Shown piece after piece: positions 55,031 through 64,000 of a stretch of 64,000 nucleotides of DNA. Positions within the stretch are counted from its first letter, which is position 1. Every line of letters starts with the position of its first letter. The position numbers were made by a program, and so were the translations under genes. Source of the DNA: Acanthosepion esculentum (Eukaryota > Mollusca > Cephalopoda > Sepiida > Sepiidae); assembly GCA_964036315.1 (NCBI GenBank), contig OZ038485.1, positions 79,070,460-79,134,459 on the forward strand, in the 5' to 3' direction. The notes under the pieces were generated by a model. That model ran no database searches. It worked only from the letters and a program-made list of their open reading frames with translations, and was not told the origin of the DNA.

Positions 55031-55600
55031 TAAACGGTTTAATTGATTTTTTAAAGCTGGTTTAGGTTTACTTCTTTGATTGTTTGTAGTCATGTTGGGT
55101 AATGTTGGTAATAAATGTGAGAAGGCCTAAATCATAGTAGCTGACGGTTATCGTATGTGACGTGGACAGAAAGAGCTGGCGCGGCCTGCAACATAATGTG
55201 GCCTTGAGGTTGCCCACCGAAGGTGCGAGCAGGGACACCCTTCCATGCGCGACACTACAAGCACCCCGATGTTATGCAACCGTTGATCAGAGCAGCCGCT
55301 CAAGACGCTACACAAGAGTTAGGGCTCCTAACTACCAGTCGGGAACAGCAACCAGATAACTGTCAACCCGGTACCCTCAGTATGAAGAGACGTTGCCACA
55401 GACTGCACATATCACAAGGGATTCACGACAGCACTAATGCAGAATCCAGAGAAAAGGAAAAGAACCGGGAACCCCTTCTTAAACAGGAAACAAGGGATGA
55501 ACCTCTATAAATGTCAAAGAGAAGTGGGGGGAGTATTGACCGGGCGGTAGGTAGGCCTATCTATTATCACATTCGCAAAAAAAAAACAAAAAAAGAAGAA
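55031..55600. other. GC-richer stretch upstream of the LINE
   Basis: About 55150-55510 is much less AT-rich than its surroundings. It may be the 5' untranslated or ORF1 part of the adjacent minus-strand LINE, but I recognise no ORF1 motif. Open frames there lack support. Confidence 0.4.
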
Positions 55601-55839
55601 AAAGAAATTGTATATATATAAAGTTCCAACTTATTTTAAGTGCCAACATACATTTCGGTGGGAGAGGAAAAAGACTAACCCACATCATGGGCGTTACACG
55701 TGGCTGAGTTAACTGACCATGACTAGTATGATTATTTCAAGGATTTAATATTCAAAGAACTCAAAATAAGAATAAAAAAAAATGAGTTGGGGAAGCTAAA
55801 ATTCGCATCGGTTTCAAAAGAATACATTATCCTATTCAT

Positions 55840-55918
55840 ATAATATCTGGATATATATGCAAACTAGAAAAGAATCAGAGATTGGCAGACGATTTAAAAT
55901 AATTGTTTGAATTAATCG

Positions 55919-55976
<58 letters not shown>

Positions 55977-56060
55977 GAATATGGACATTGAAGTCAACAG
56001 CAAGCGGCGGCGACAGTCTATTTTCTTCTTGAAACACTCTCGAACCAAGTATCTGTGTGG
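55840..56060 (+). repeat. Block A copy 3 with (CA)n-(TA)n
   Basis: GGATATATATGCAAACTAGA near 55849, GCAGACGATTTAAAATAATTG, (CA)n 55920-55952, (TA)n to 55976, then GGACATTGAAGTCAACAGCA and GGCGGCGACAGTCTATTTTC. Same order as the other copies. Confidence 0.75.
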
Positions 56061-56184
56061 GCATTCACTTTTAAAGTTAAGTTGGCAAGAGTTTCTGTCA
56101 GTGAGTTTTTTATATAAGGAGGTGATAAAAGTGATATTACTATATTCTACGAGAACATCTGAGTTTTTTGTTTGTTTTTTTTTA

Positions 56185-56310
56185 AAACTAATTTCGTAGG
56201 TAAAGTTAAAGACAGAGTTTTACTCAAATGTGGTCTTAAGTGTATCTATTTCTTTAGTGTTATTTGCTAAAATAAAAATATTGTCTACGTAGCGGACATA
56301 TATTTTAGGT
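56185..56310 (-). pseudogene. Penelope-like reverse transcriptase fragment
   Basis: The minus strand reads PKIYVRYVDNIFILANNTKE, then IDTLKTTFE, a stop, and NSVFNFTYEI. The RYVD(D/N)IF motif followed by L...F......L.FT.E is that of Penelope-like element RTs; the second catalytic Asp is Asn here. Confidence 0.7.
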
Positions 56311-56324
56311 TAACAGACCTGTTT

Positions 56325-56570
56325 AAATATAAACAATTACATCGGTAACAAAACTAGATGCCTATCCAGACGCCTTACGTTACACCTATCTGAACAGTGC
56401 TCTATTAGAACCCATTTAAACACAAACACACAAACCTACCAGACACCATTGGAAACATACTAGTAGAAAACACAAACATAGTAACCTCATCTACCTGTAA
56501 AAAAAGATTAAAAATAATGGAAGCTCTAATAATAAAAAAGGAAGATCCAACACTTAACAATATTAACTAC
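56325..56570 (+). pseudogene. Penelope-like GIY-YIG endonuclease tail
   Basis: The + strand reads NNYIGNKTRCLSRRLTLHLS, EQCSIRTHL, then KKRLKIMEALIIKKEDPTLN. YIG..T..L..R...H and the downstream Glu in (L/M)EALII are the GIY-YIG motif parts at the C-terminus of Penelope-like proteins. It lies head-to-head with the RT fragment on the other strand. Stops inside. Confidence 0.75.
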
Positions 56571-56828
56571 GAACAAGGCCACAACTTGCTAACCGTGTCT
56601 GGAAAATAAAACATCTGTATATCACACTAAAAACATACGCATAACGCACACACTGATTTAAAGTGAAAAGATAAAACCATCCTTGATAATGGCTAAAAGT
56701 ATAGCCGAAAGCGCTCGGAACATTTGGGCACACTCTGTGTCCAAAAAAAGTAATGTCTTGTTCGTACACAAGAAAAATTAAATAAAAAACTTAACCGTAT
56801 TAACTTTTCTGTCGTTTTTAATGAAACA

Positions 56829-56830
<2 letters not shown>
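56571..56830 (+). repeat. Penelope-like 3' end, copy 1
   Basis: Follows the GIY-YIG tail. Contains TTGATAATGGCT...AGCCGAAAG (GGCT/AGCC stem before GAAA), then CACTCTGTGTCCAAAAAAAG and ends TTTTTAATGAAACATGCATA directly at a (TA)n tract. It pairs with 58589-58858 (minus) and 59613-59700 (plus). Confidence 0.75.

Positions 56831-56911
<81 letters not shown>
56831..56911. repeat. (TA)n microsatellite
   Basis: TA tract joining the Penelope-like 3' end to block B copy 3. Confidence 0.95.
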
Positions 56912-56914
<3 letters not shown>

Positions 56915-58188
56915 TGAAAACGACTAATTTCGTAATTGATTTTAGATGTATCCATCCGTGAAGGTTAAATTGAAGGACATGATCTAAGTTTTTGTTGTAC
57001 GTTTGAGTTTGAGCGAAAAAAGAATCTATTGTATGAACGTCGGATGAGATATTTACACTTTTGCCCATATGTTGTTGAACATTAACACTACATTAAAAGT
57101 GACGTGCAGAAAAAAAGTCAACCCATTATCATTCGGCTATTATTAAGGTGAAAATTCCTGAAACTCAACTATCAAAAACTGCAACATTTTAATAGGGATC
57201 ATTAATTCCTGTAAGTAAAGAGCTTTACTTTGTTAATCCAATCTTCTACTTTTATTCATTTTAATATCAATTACTTGTATTTTCTTCTTAATTTTGACTT
57301 CAATCCTTCATTCGATATTTAAATGAATAAATATGGAATAACGTTTAGATCATTTATGAAGCAACTGATAATAATTTACAGATAATTAAAGCATGTTAAC
57401 TAATATTTTACAAGTGTTCCCTCTTCTGTTTTGATAGATAATGTACTATAATCATAATTTGAAGTTATGAAAATATATAAACATGCAATGTACAAGAGAA
57501 AATATGTCAGAAATCGTCTTTTCAAATGTAATTATTTTACTAGAAAGTTTATAATGTCTCCTTCTGAATCCTTCATATACTGTTTGTACACAGGGACAAA
57601 AGGACTACTGTTTCTTTTTTATCTATAAGATTAAAACGTAATCAATTCAGAAAATAAATTTGTATAGCACAGCATACATTTCTACAATTTCATATTTATG
57701 TGCATTTACGATTCCTGAAGTAAATTACCTGAAGTTCCCACGAAGGTTTGGATTGGAAAGAAGCACTTTTTTTATCTGGGTTATCTATCGGCATGCGTAT
57801 GCATATGGGCTATGGACAAAAGATGCCCAGTCCCCAACACCACTGCGATGTTTGTATAGATTTTAAACCCACCGCATCCCTTTTAGTGAAATGACGAAGA
57901 TGCTGTCGCATGGTTGTTATTCCCGAAGTTAAAATTTAACATACATAACAAAAACACATATATTCTAAATTTGCTTTAGTCCTAATTAATTTAATGTAAA
58001 TGATTATTTCTAGGAATTGCTTCCTCATTATATGCTATTTGTGAAAATCATAAGATTGATATGCTAAATATATTTAACATGCAATGACTTGTAATGCCTT
58101 GTGTTTTCCTCGATGACGGTTGGATTCAGCCCAGTTCTATAGCCTTAATAACTTTTCTCCCATCAATATTTCTGCTTTTCTACAGGCG

Positions 58189-58190
<2 letters not shown>
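56912..58190 (+). repeat. Block B copy 3
   Basis: Starts after (TA)n with ACGACTAATTTCGTAATTGA and CATCCGTGAAGGTTAAATTG. It includes GAATAAATATGGAATAACGT near 57323, GCCCAGTCCCCAACACCACT near 57825 and CTCGATGACGGTTGGATTCA near 58112, and ends at the next (TA)n. The first ~300 bases are not present at the window start, which begins further inside the unit. Confidence 0.8.

Positions 58191-58244
<54 letters not shown>
58190..58244. repeat. (TA)n microsatellite
   Basis: TA tract ending two bases before a hammerhead-like motif. Confidence 0.95.
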
Positions 58245-58245
<1 letters not shown>

Positions 58246-58246
<1 letters not shown>

Positions 58247-58282
58247 CCCTGACGATCTGCCTAAGTGAAACATTGGTAGGTT
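58246..58282 (+). ncRNA. Candidate hammerhead-type motif 2
   Basis: CTGACGA (58249-58255), an 11-base arm with CT/AG pairing around a 5-nt loop, GAAAC (58267-58271), a short AC..GT stem III and a GTA triplet. ACC (58246-58248) before the core pairs with GGT after the predicted cut. Stem II is weaker than in the candidate at 16266-16319. Known hammerheads accept NUH triplets. Confidence 0.4.
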
Positions 58283-58517
58283 TGTCTGGCTCATTAAGTT
58301 TGAATAGGTTTTCTCTACGTTTGTATCGAGCTCTTTAGTTAGTTGTTTACTCGTATCGGAGTTTTTTCTTTGGGCCTTGAACCTGTATCTGTGCGATTAT
58401 TTTCGGCAGACTTTCATGTTCCTGGCTCTTTCTTTTTAAAAACCTTTTTCCCCTTCGTGATTGATTTGGCTATTGTTAAATCAAGAATTCGAAGGTTTTT
58501 CGACACGAGTATAGTTA

Positions 58518-58519
<2 letters not shown>
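58283..58519. other. Spacer downstream of the hammerhead-like motif
   Basis: T-rich sequence without supported coding content; possibly more of a Penelope-like terminal region. Confidence 0.4.

Positions 58520-58588
<69 letters not shown>
58520..58588. repeat. (TA)n microsatellite
   Basis: TA tract abutting a minus-strand Penelope-like 3' end. Confidence 0.95.
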
Positions 58589-58858
58589 GCATGTTTCATT
58601 AAATACGACAGATAAGGTAATGCGGTTAAAATTTTTTTATATTTTATCTTCTGTTCGAAAAAGAGCTTTCTTTTTTTGACACAGAATGTGTAGAAACTGT
58701 TCAAATGCTCTATAGTTCCGTGTGGTTTAGACTATACTTTTATCCATTATCAAGGATGATTTTATTTTTTCAGTTTAATTGAGTATGTGTGTTATGTGTA
58801 TGCTTTTAGTCTGTTATAGAGATGTTTAATTTTCCGAACACGGTTAGCACTTAGAAAT
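58589..58858 (-). repeat. Penelope-like 3' end, copy 2
   Basis: On the minus strand: CTAACCGTGTTCGGAAAATT, CATCCTTGATAATGGATAAA, CATTCTGTGTCAAAAAAAGA, and the end TTTAATGAAACATGCG at (TA)n. It aligns along its length with 56577-56830 in the opposite orientation. Confidence 0.75.
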
Positions 58859-58868
58859 CTTCAGTTAG

Positions 58869-59213
58869 TGTTGTGGATTCCGGGATGAAATCCGGTATCA
58901 AACAAACGCCAAGAATGAACATAGGAAAATAAATGTATTAACGTAATAATCCAAACTGGTAATACAGGTTAGTAGTTCCAGGAATGCGGGTTAGTGGCAA
59001 AATATATATACAGTCTTTGATATCGACGTATCGCCGTATGACTTCTTACTGAGTCTACCGGCTCGTTATTGTGACTCTTGCACCGTTTGACTGTCCAAAC
59101 GTTCTTCTACCGACCGACTCGACTCCACTACTACCTGTTCGAGTATTCACTGGCAGTAGTATATGTATACCCTAGGTGAGTCCATTTGTGTAAAAATGGG
59201 AGACCCGTCAACA
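58869..59213 (-). repeat. LTR of a truncated Ty3/gypsy element
   Basis: The + strand starts TGTTGTGG and ends CGTCAACA, TG...CA with TGTTG/CAACA ends. On its right (minus-strand upstream) is GGAGCGGG-type purine sequence and then an integrase C-terminus, so it is the 3' LTR. No second LTR is seen. Confidence 0.65.
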
Positions 59214-59612
59214 CCCGCTCCTTAGATCCCTTTTGGGGGGGAGTTAGTATTTTTTTCTCTTATGGTCGATAATAAGAGTTTCGGTAAATTTTCTTCTCCT
59301 GTTTGACCTTCTAATTTCTGTGTCTTCCTGAGGTCTTTGAATCTCATTTTGTATTTGGTCAATCTGTCTTCTGTGGGTAGACTTTTCGCCTTGTACTGTG
59401 TATATCACATTTCCTAGTCTGTTAATTATTGTACCAGATTCGAATGATCTCTTGAGTACTATAGGTGTATGTCTGTTTTTGTTATTGTTCGGCAATAACT
59501 TATCACACACAGACCGTATTCTGCGGGCAAACGGCACGTTTCGCTTCTTTTTTTTACTGCTGTTTGGACATTTTCTTTTAATTCTGTTTCTACACAGTCT
59601 GTGTCCCCCCAA
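59214..59612 (-). pseudogene. Ty3/gypsy integrase C-terminal remnant
   Basis: The minus strand reads RRIRSVCDKLLPNNNKN, LKRSFESGTIINRLGNVIYT and VQGEKSTHRRQIDQIQN. The G..I.RLGNV.Y.VQG..S.HRR..DQ pattern parallels the tail of the element at 43704-44086. The element is cut off at about 59600, where Penelope-like sequence begins. Confidence 0.75.
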
Positions 59613-59700
59613 AAAGCTCTTTTTCGAACACCCGAAAATTTAAATAAAAAGCTTAACCGTATTACCTTCTCTGTTGTTTTTAATGAAACATGCATAAATG
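59613..59700 (+). repeat. Penelope-like 3' end, copy 3 (short)
   Basis: AGCTCTTTTTCGAACACCCG, AAAGCTTAACCGTATTACCT and TTTTTAATGAAACATGCATA, the last ~75 bases shared with 56760-56830 and the inverted copy 58589-58690. Confidence 0.7.
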
Positions 59701-59746
59701 AAGGATTGCTGTCTAAATACACACACGCGCACACAAACACACACGC

Positions 59747-59807
<61 letters not shown>
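59701..59807. repeat. (CA)n-(TA)n compound microsatellite
   Basis: ACACACGCGCACACAAACACACACGC then a 56-base TA tract. Confidence 0.9.
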
Positions 59808-59808
<1 letters not shown>

Positions 59809-59985
59809 GCCGAATTTCGGAATTACTTTTAGATGTATCCATCCGTGAAGGTTAAATTTAAGGACATGAGCTAAGAATTTGTTGTACGCTTAACTTTGAG
59901 TGAAAAAAGAATCTATTGTATGAACGTCGAATGAGATATATACTCTTTTGCTGATAACGAATCAAGGAAAACATTTACATGCGAC
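59808..59985 (+). repeat. Block B start, truncated copy
   Basis: GCCGAATTTCGGAATTACTT, CATCCGTGAAGGTTAAATTT and ATGAACGTCGAATGAGATAT, the first ~150 bases of block B, then a jump to block A sequence at about 59970. Confidence 0.7.
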
Positions 59986-60209
59986 AATAGCAAGTTGTAG
60001 CAAGTGAAATAGTTTCTATATCTTCCTCTGAGAAATGAAGTCAATAAAGAATTTGTTATGTATGTCACATTATCCTAATCATATAATACCTGGATATATA
60101 TGCAAACTAGGAAAGAAGCGGAAATTGTCAGTCTATTATAGGAAAATTGCTTGAATATATGCTACACAAACACACACAGAAACAGACACACACACAGACA
60201 CACACACAA

Positions 60210-60257
<48 letters not shown>

Positions 60258-60413
60258 GGACAATGAGGTCAACACCGATCGGCGACAACAATCTGTTTCA
60301 TGCTTGACACACTCCATGAAGTGTATTGATCTCAATGCCTACTTTTATTTTTATATTTTCATAAGCTTTTCCCCGATAGTGAGTATATTTTCCTATAAAA
60401 ATAGCATATTTAG

Positions 60414-60470
<57 letters not shown>
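59985..60470 (+). repeat. Block A copy 4 with (CA)n and two (TA)n
   Basis: CAATAGCAAGTTGTAGCAAG (as near 1481-1500), AATAAAGAATTTGTTATGTA, ACTAGGAAAGAAGCGGAAAT, (CA)n 60158-60232, (TA)n to 60256, then CAATCTGTTTCATGCTTGAC and a second (TA)n 60416-60470 that meets block B. It shows the order A then B explicitly. Confidence 0.8.
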
Positions 60471-60473
<3 letters not shown>

Positions 60474-61990
60474 GACTAATTTCGTAATAGTTTTTAGATG
60501 TATCCATCCGCGAAGGTTAAATTTAAGGTCATTATCTTACTTTTTGTTGCAGGCTTGACTTCGAGCAAAAAAAGTCTATTGTATGAACGTCGACTGAGAT
60601 ATGTTCTCTTTTGCACATACGTTGTAAAACAGCAACGCGCCATTACAAGTAAAGATCAGGACAACAGGCAACCGATTAGAATTTGGACAATATTACCATG
60701 AAAATCCCTTCAACTAAGAACCGTCAAAAACAGCTACATTTTCACATGGATCTTTAAGAATTATAAGTAAAGAACTGTTGTTTATTATTCCAGTCTTCTA
60801 TTATTATTAATTTTAATACTAATTACTTGTATTTTCTTCTTACTTTTGAACTTAATCCGTCATTCGACATTTAAATGAATAAATATGGAATAACGTTTAG
60901 ATAATTTATGAAGCATCTAATAAAGATTTACAAATTGTTAAAGGCTGGATGTGACACAAGGTCTTTTTTGATCTGGTTTATCTCTTGGCAAAAGATGCCC
61001 AGTCCCCATCACCACTGCCAAGTTTGTATCGATTTTAAACCGATGGCAACACTCTCAGTGCAATGACAAAGATGCTGTCGCAGGTTTTGTAACCCCGAAG
61101 TTAGATTTTAACATCCATGACAAAAACACAAATATTCTAAATTTGCTTCAGTCGTAATTATATTAATGTAGGTGATTGTTTCGAGGAATAACTTTCTCAT
61201 TATATGCAATTTGTGAAAATCATAAGCTTGATGCCCTAAATATATTTAACATATAATGACTTGTGCTTTCCTCGATGGCGATAGGATTCAGTCCAGTAAG
61301 ATCTGGACTGAATCCTATCGTCATCGCCTTAAAAACTTCTCTCCAATCACTGTCTGCTTTTCTACAGACGTCAAATAGAAACCTCGACATTACCTATAAA
61401 CATTTTCATGGTAATTATTCTGACAAGCCTACTCTTTGGTACCTAGACAGTACGAATTTAAGCGCACTATTAGACTGGCGGCAAATTCTCATCATATTAC
61501 AGCTGGAATGGCTATATTTATCCGTAATGTCTATATTTATCCGTAATGTCTATGTAACAGTTTCTTCTTTCGCTTGTGGAACTTTCGTCCGGCTTCTACC
61601 TTTCCAGTCAACGTGATCTTCAAAAAATTTAAATTCAATATTGTTAGGAATTTTTCCCGGTTGTGTGTTTGCTTATGCTCTGCATTGTAAGTGGAATGAA
61701 CAAAACAAACATTTCTGAAATAACTTTTCATCAGCTTTTATTTCTAGTTAAATGTGAGTGCAATATAGTAGTATTTTTCTGGAAAAAATTGCTTTTCCTA
61801 TTTAACAGAATTTTCATTGATTTGGTTGGCAGATTTCTCCGCTATTTCCTACGGAATGATCGGGAAATCTGAATTTGAAACTGCTATGACAGGCCTCGTA
61901 TATTCCAGCAAGGATTCTGTGTAGTTTTCATTTGGTATGATCCAGGTGAAGGGATAACTTTTCCAGCTTATTATAAAAGTTATGAAAGGA
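60471..61990 (+). repeat. Block B copy 4
   Basis: Starts ACGACTAATTTCGTAATAGT after (TA)n. It includes GAATAAATATGGAATAACGT near 60877 and a LINE-like 3' coding part at 61385-61680 (NRNLDITYKHFHGNYSDKPT, then SSGFYLSSQRDLQKI-like), and ends near GATTTCTCCGCTATTTCCTA. The longest and most complete copy in the window. Confidence 0.8.
61273..61326. repeat. 24-bp hairpin with 6-nt loop
   Basis: Arms 61273-61296 and 61303-61326 are reverse complements with one mismatch; loop TAAGAT. Other block B copies (for example near 58112) have only the left arm followed by TTCTATAGCC, so the right arm is an inverted local duplication specific to this copy. Confidence 0.9.
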
Positions 61991-62165
61991 TCTTCAAAAA
62001 GGATTGTTCGCATTGAAATGATGAAAAGTAAGTTCAGTTATCAAGGAAATTGCCCCCTGAATAAATTGCCCCCTGCGTAACATGAGAATTATATTTTGCC
62101 AAAAAAAAACAACAACAAAAAACAAAACAGGAGAGATAAATTTTGATGAAACTGTTCTAATATTA
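61991..62165. other. Short unassigned stretch
   Basis: Contains a run AAAAAAAAACAACAACAAAA; no feature supported. Confidence 0.5.
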
Positions 62166-63018
62166 TCAAACATTTTTGGTGTTAGGAGTTCATTATTTAA
62201 TGCACGATGTCAGTTTCTTAACTTACTATAGTCCGGCGATGAAGGTTTTGTCGTTTATGCAGGAGTCGTGGATTGTGAATCAAGAATGTGAAAAGTTCAA
62301 GTTAAATGAATTAACTCCAGATTTATTTAAATTTATTCCTGCAGGGTTTAACTTCTAATAAGGACGCGAAGATAAGATCCAGGATACTTGCTGAATTAGA
62401 AATGGATTCCAAATTAACTCTCCAGAAAATAGTGGAAGAGTGTCAATGTATTGTGAATTTGAAACTCGATACCGCAAGGATTGAGGAAAAAAACAACTCA
62501 CAAGTACATATTCTCTGACCATCTAAGAGAAAAAACTACAAACGTCTTTCAACTCCTAACAGAACAGAAAAAATACTATAAATTGAATCTGTCAGTGTTG
62601 GATCTAGTACTATTGGACGAAGACTGCTCAAAACTGTTAGCAATTAACACTCATAGAGTCTTATACAAATTCATCTGACTTCTTTTCGGTATAAAGATAG
62701 CACTAAGCATATTCCAACGGCTTATGGATACCATGCTTGCCCTTGGGTTGTGCTCAAGCATATTTGGATGACGTAGTTATTAAAAGTAAAACCCGAAAGC
62801 AACATGCAGAAGATGTAAAAAAAGGATCTAGGATAATTAAGGAATATGGTTTTAAGATTAGTGAAGGAAAATGCGAGTTGTTTATGCCCAGACGTAAATA
62901 TTCAGGACAAATTATCGATGAAAACAGGAGACGACGCGATTCTTCAAGAGCGAGCGCAATAAAGGATATGCGCGCTGCAACAAATGTAACAAAGTTACAA
63001 ACATTTTAAGCATTACTA

Positions 63019-63020
<2 letters not shown>
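62166..63020 (+). pseudogene. Ty3/gypsy remnant, gag abutting RT through an internal deletion
   Basis: gag-like LTSNKDAKIRSRILAELEMD, SKLTLQKIVEECQCIVNLKL and DTARIEEKNNSQVH (62345-62510), then at about 62600 an abrupt change to RT: LDEDCSKLLAINTHRVLYKF, a frame change, and AQAYLDDVVIKSKTRKQHAE with the catalytic YLDD, then KISEGKCELFMPRRKYSGQI. The zinc knuckle, protease and first half of RT are deleted. It ends at a (TA)n tract at 63021. Confidence 0.85.

Positions 63021-63092
<72 letters not shown>
63021..63092. repeat. (TA)n microsatellite
   Basis: Pure TA tract directly after the Ty3/gypsy fragment. Confidence 0.95.
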
Positions 63093-63096
<4 letters not shown>

Positions 63097-63258
63097 CTAA
63101 TGTGAGTAACCCTTTAAAAACTACCTATTAAATTCATATATTAACGTATGTATCATATGTTAAATATTGGAAAGCCGTATGATGATTGCAAAATTTGATT
63201 ACTTCCGATTGGATAGACTGAATGGTTTATAATAATTATATATAGGATATAAGGCTTA

Positions 63259-63394
<136 letters not shown>

Positions 63395-64000
63395 TCTTCA
63401 GATGCATGCCTAAACATAGACGTATATACATACATACACCCATATGTACATTATATTAAATACGCACATTATATTAAAAAAATACGCACATTATATTAAA
63501 AAAAATCTCATTTCATCTTCCGAAATATTTTATTACATATTTAATTAAACCAAATATTGTCTAATTGTTTATTATTATATCTGAACCAATTATGGTGGAG
63601 ATTTAATGATTATATGTACTGGATAATCAAGGATAATTTGTCCGGGTGACCATTAGGATGAAGGTCAGTTCATCGGTTTCCTTTTCTCCCTCCCCTATCC
63701 AGGCTCTCTTGCCTCCATAATTTAGTTCCTGTAACGGTGCCTTCTTCTGCCATATCTCCCACTATGTCCTTTTAATACCGTCCTCCTTTTTCCCTTCCTA
63801 ACTAATATACCACTACAAACTGATACCATAAACAGTTTGAAAAATTCTGCGAATTTTAAACTTAAAATTCGTAGGTGAAAATGGTCATTAACGAAAGCTA
63901 TCTTAATTCCAATTATAAAGAATATTTTGCTCTGTTTAATGAAAATAAATATTGAGCGCTCTTTCTGATTCAGGTTTACCATATTTCAAATTCTATATTG
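63395..64000. other. No recognised feature
   Basis: AT-rich to the window end. The word CGCACATTATATTAAAAAAA is tandemly repeated two to three times at 63453-63506. No gene supported. Confidence 0.5.

Noticed and set aside
55162..55510. GC-rich plus-strand open frames upstream of the LINE
   Set aside because: No recognised motif and antisense to the LINE orientation; more likely LINE 5' sequence.

Overview
The window is animal nuclear DNA. It is AT-rich, full of long (TA)n tracts and decayed transposable elements, and carries one spliced gene with clean GT-AG introns. The element mix (Penelope-like, RTE-like and Jockey/CR1-like LINEs, Ty3/gypsy, BEL/Pao, Helitron, Tc1/mariner, hAT, tRNA-derived SINEs) together with the intron architecture suggests an invertebrate, most likely a mollusc and perhaps a cephalopod. 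That placement is inference from repeat style, not from a diagnostic gene.

The only host gene I can support is a complete SLC16/monocarboxylate-transporter-like gene on the + strand, with eight coding exons from 14896 to 33624. The exons join in frame to 491 codons plus a stop. It has the PDGGWGWVV signature at the start of TM1 and the YFKKKRALAxGxAxxGxxxG motif, and an AATAAA lies about 285 bases past the stop. Its introns hold a Tc1 element with a second insertion in its right arm, a mariner-like deletion derivative, Ty3/gypsy, SINE and LINE fragments, and several hammerhead-ribozyme-like sequences.

Left flank (1-14.8 kb): a dispersed repeat ending in (TA)n, a BEL/Pao pol remnant, a tRNA-derived SINE, a GC-rich tandem array (8.8-10.6 kb), and a Ty3/gypsy remnant (10.9-14.8 kb) whose middle is replaced by a fragment of an unexplained multicopy gene family. 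Right flank (34-49 kb): a hAT remnant, three RTE-like LINE pieces, a 64-bp minisatellite split by a 1.18-kb LTR-like insertion with a TTAG target duplication, a Helitron remnant, and a structurally complete but decayed Ty3/gypsy element (43535-48174) that landed inside a (TA)n tract.

From 49 to 64 kb the window is a patchwork of one ~2-kb repeat family (blocks A and B), a Jockey/CR1-like LINE, and Penelope-like (PLE) fragments including an RT motif, a GIY-YIG endonuclease tail and three copies of the same 3' end running into (TA)n. The most interesting thread is that PLE ends, hammerhead-like motifs (CTGANGA...GAAA) and (TA)n tracts repeatedly occur next to each other. One candidate at 16266-16319 can be folded by eye into all three hammerhead stems with a GUC cleavage triplet.
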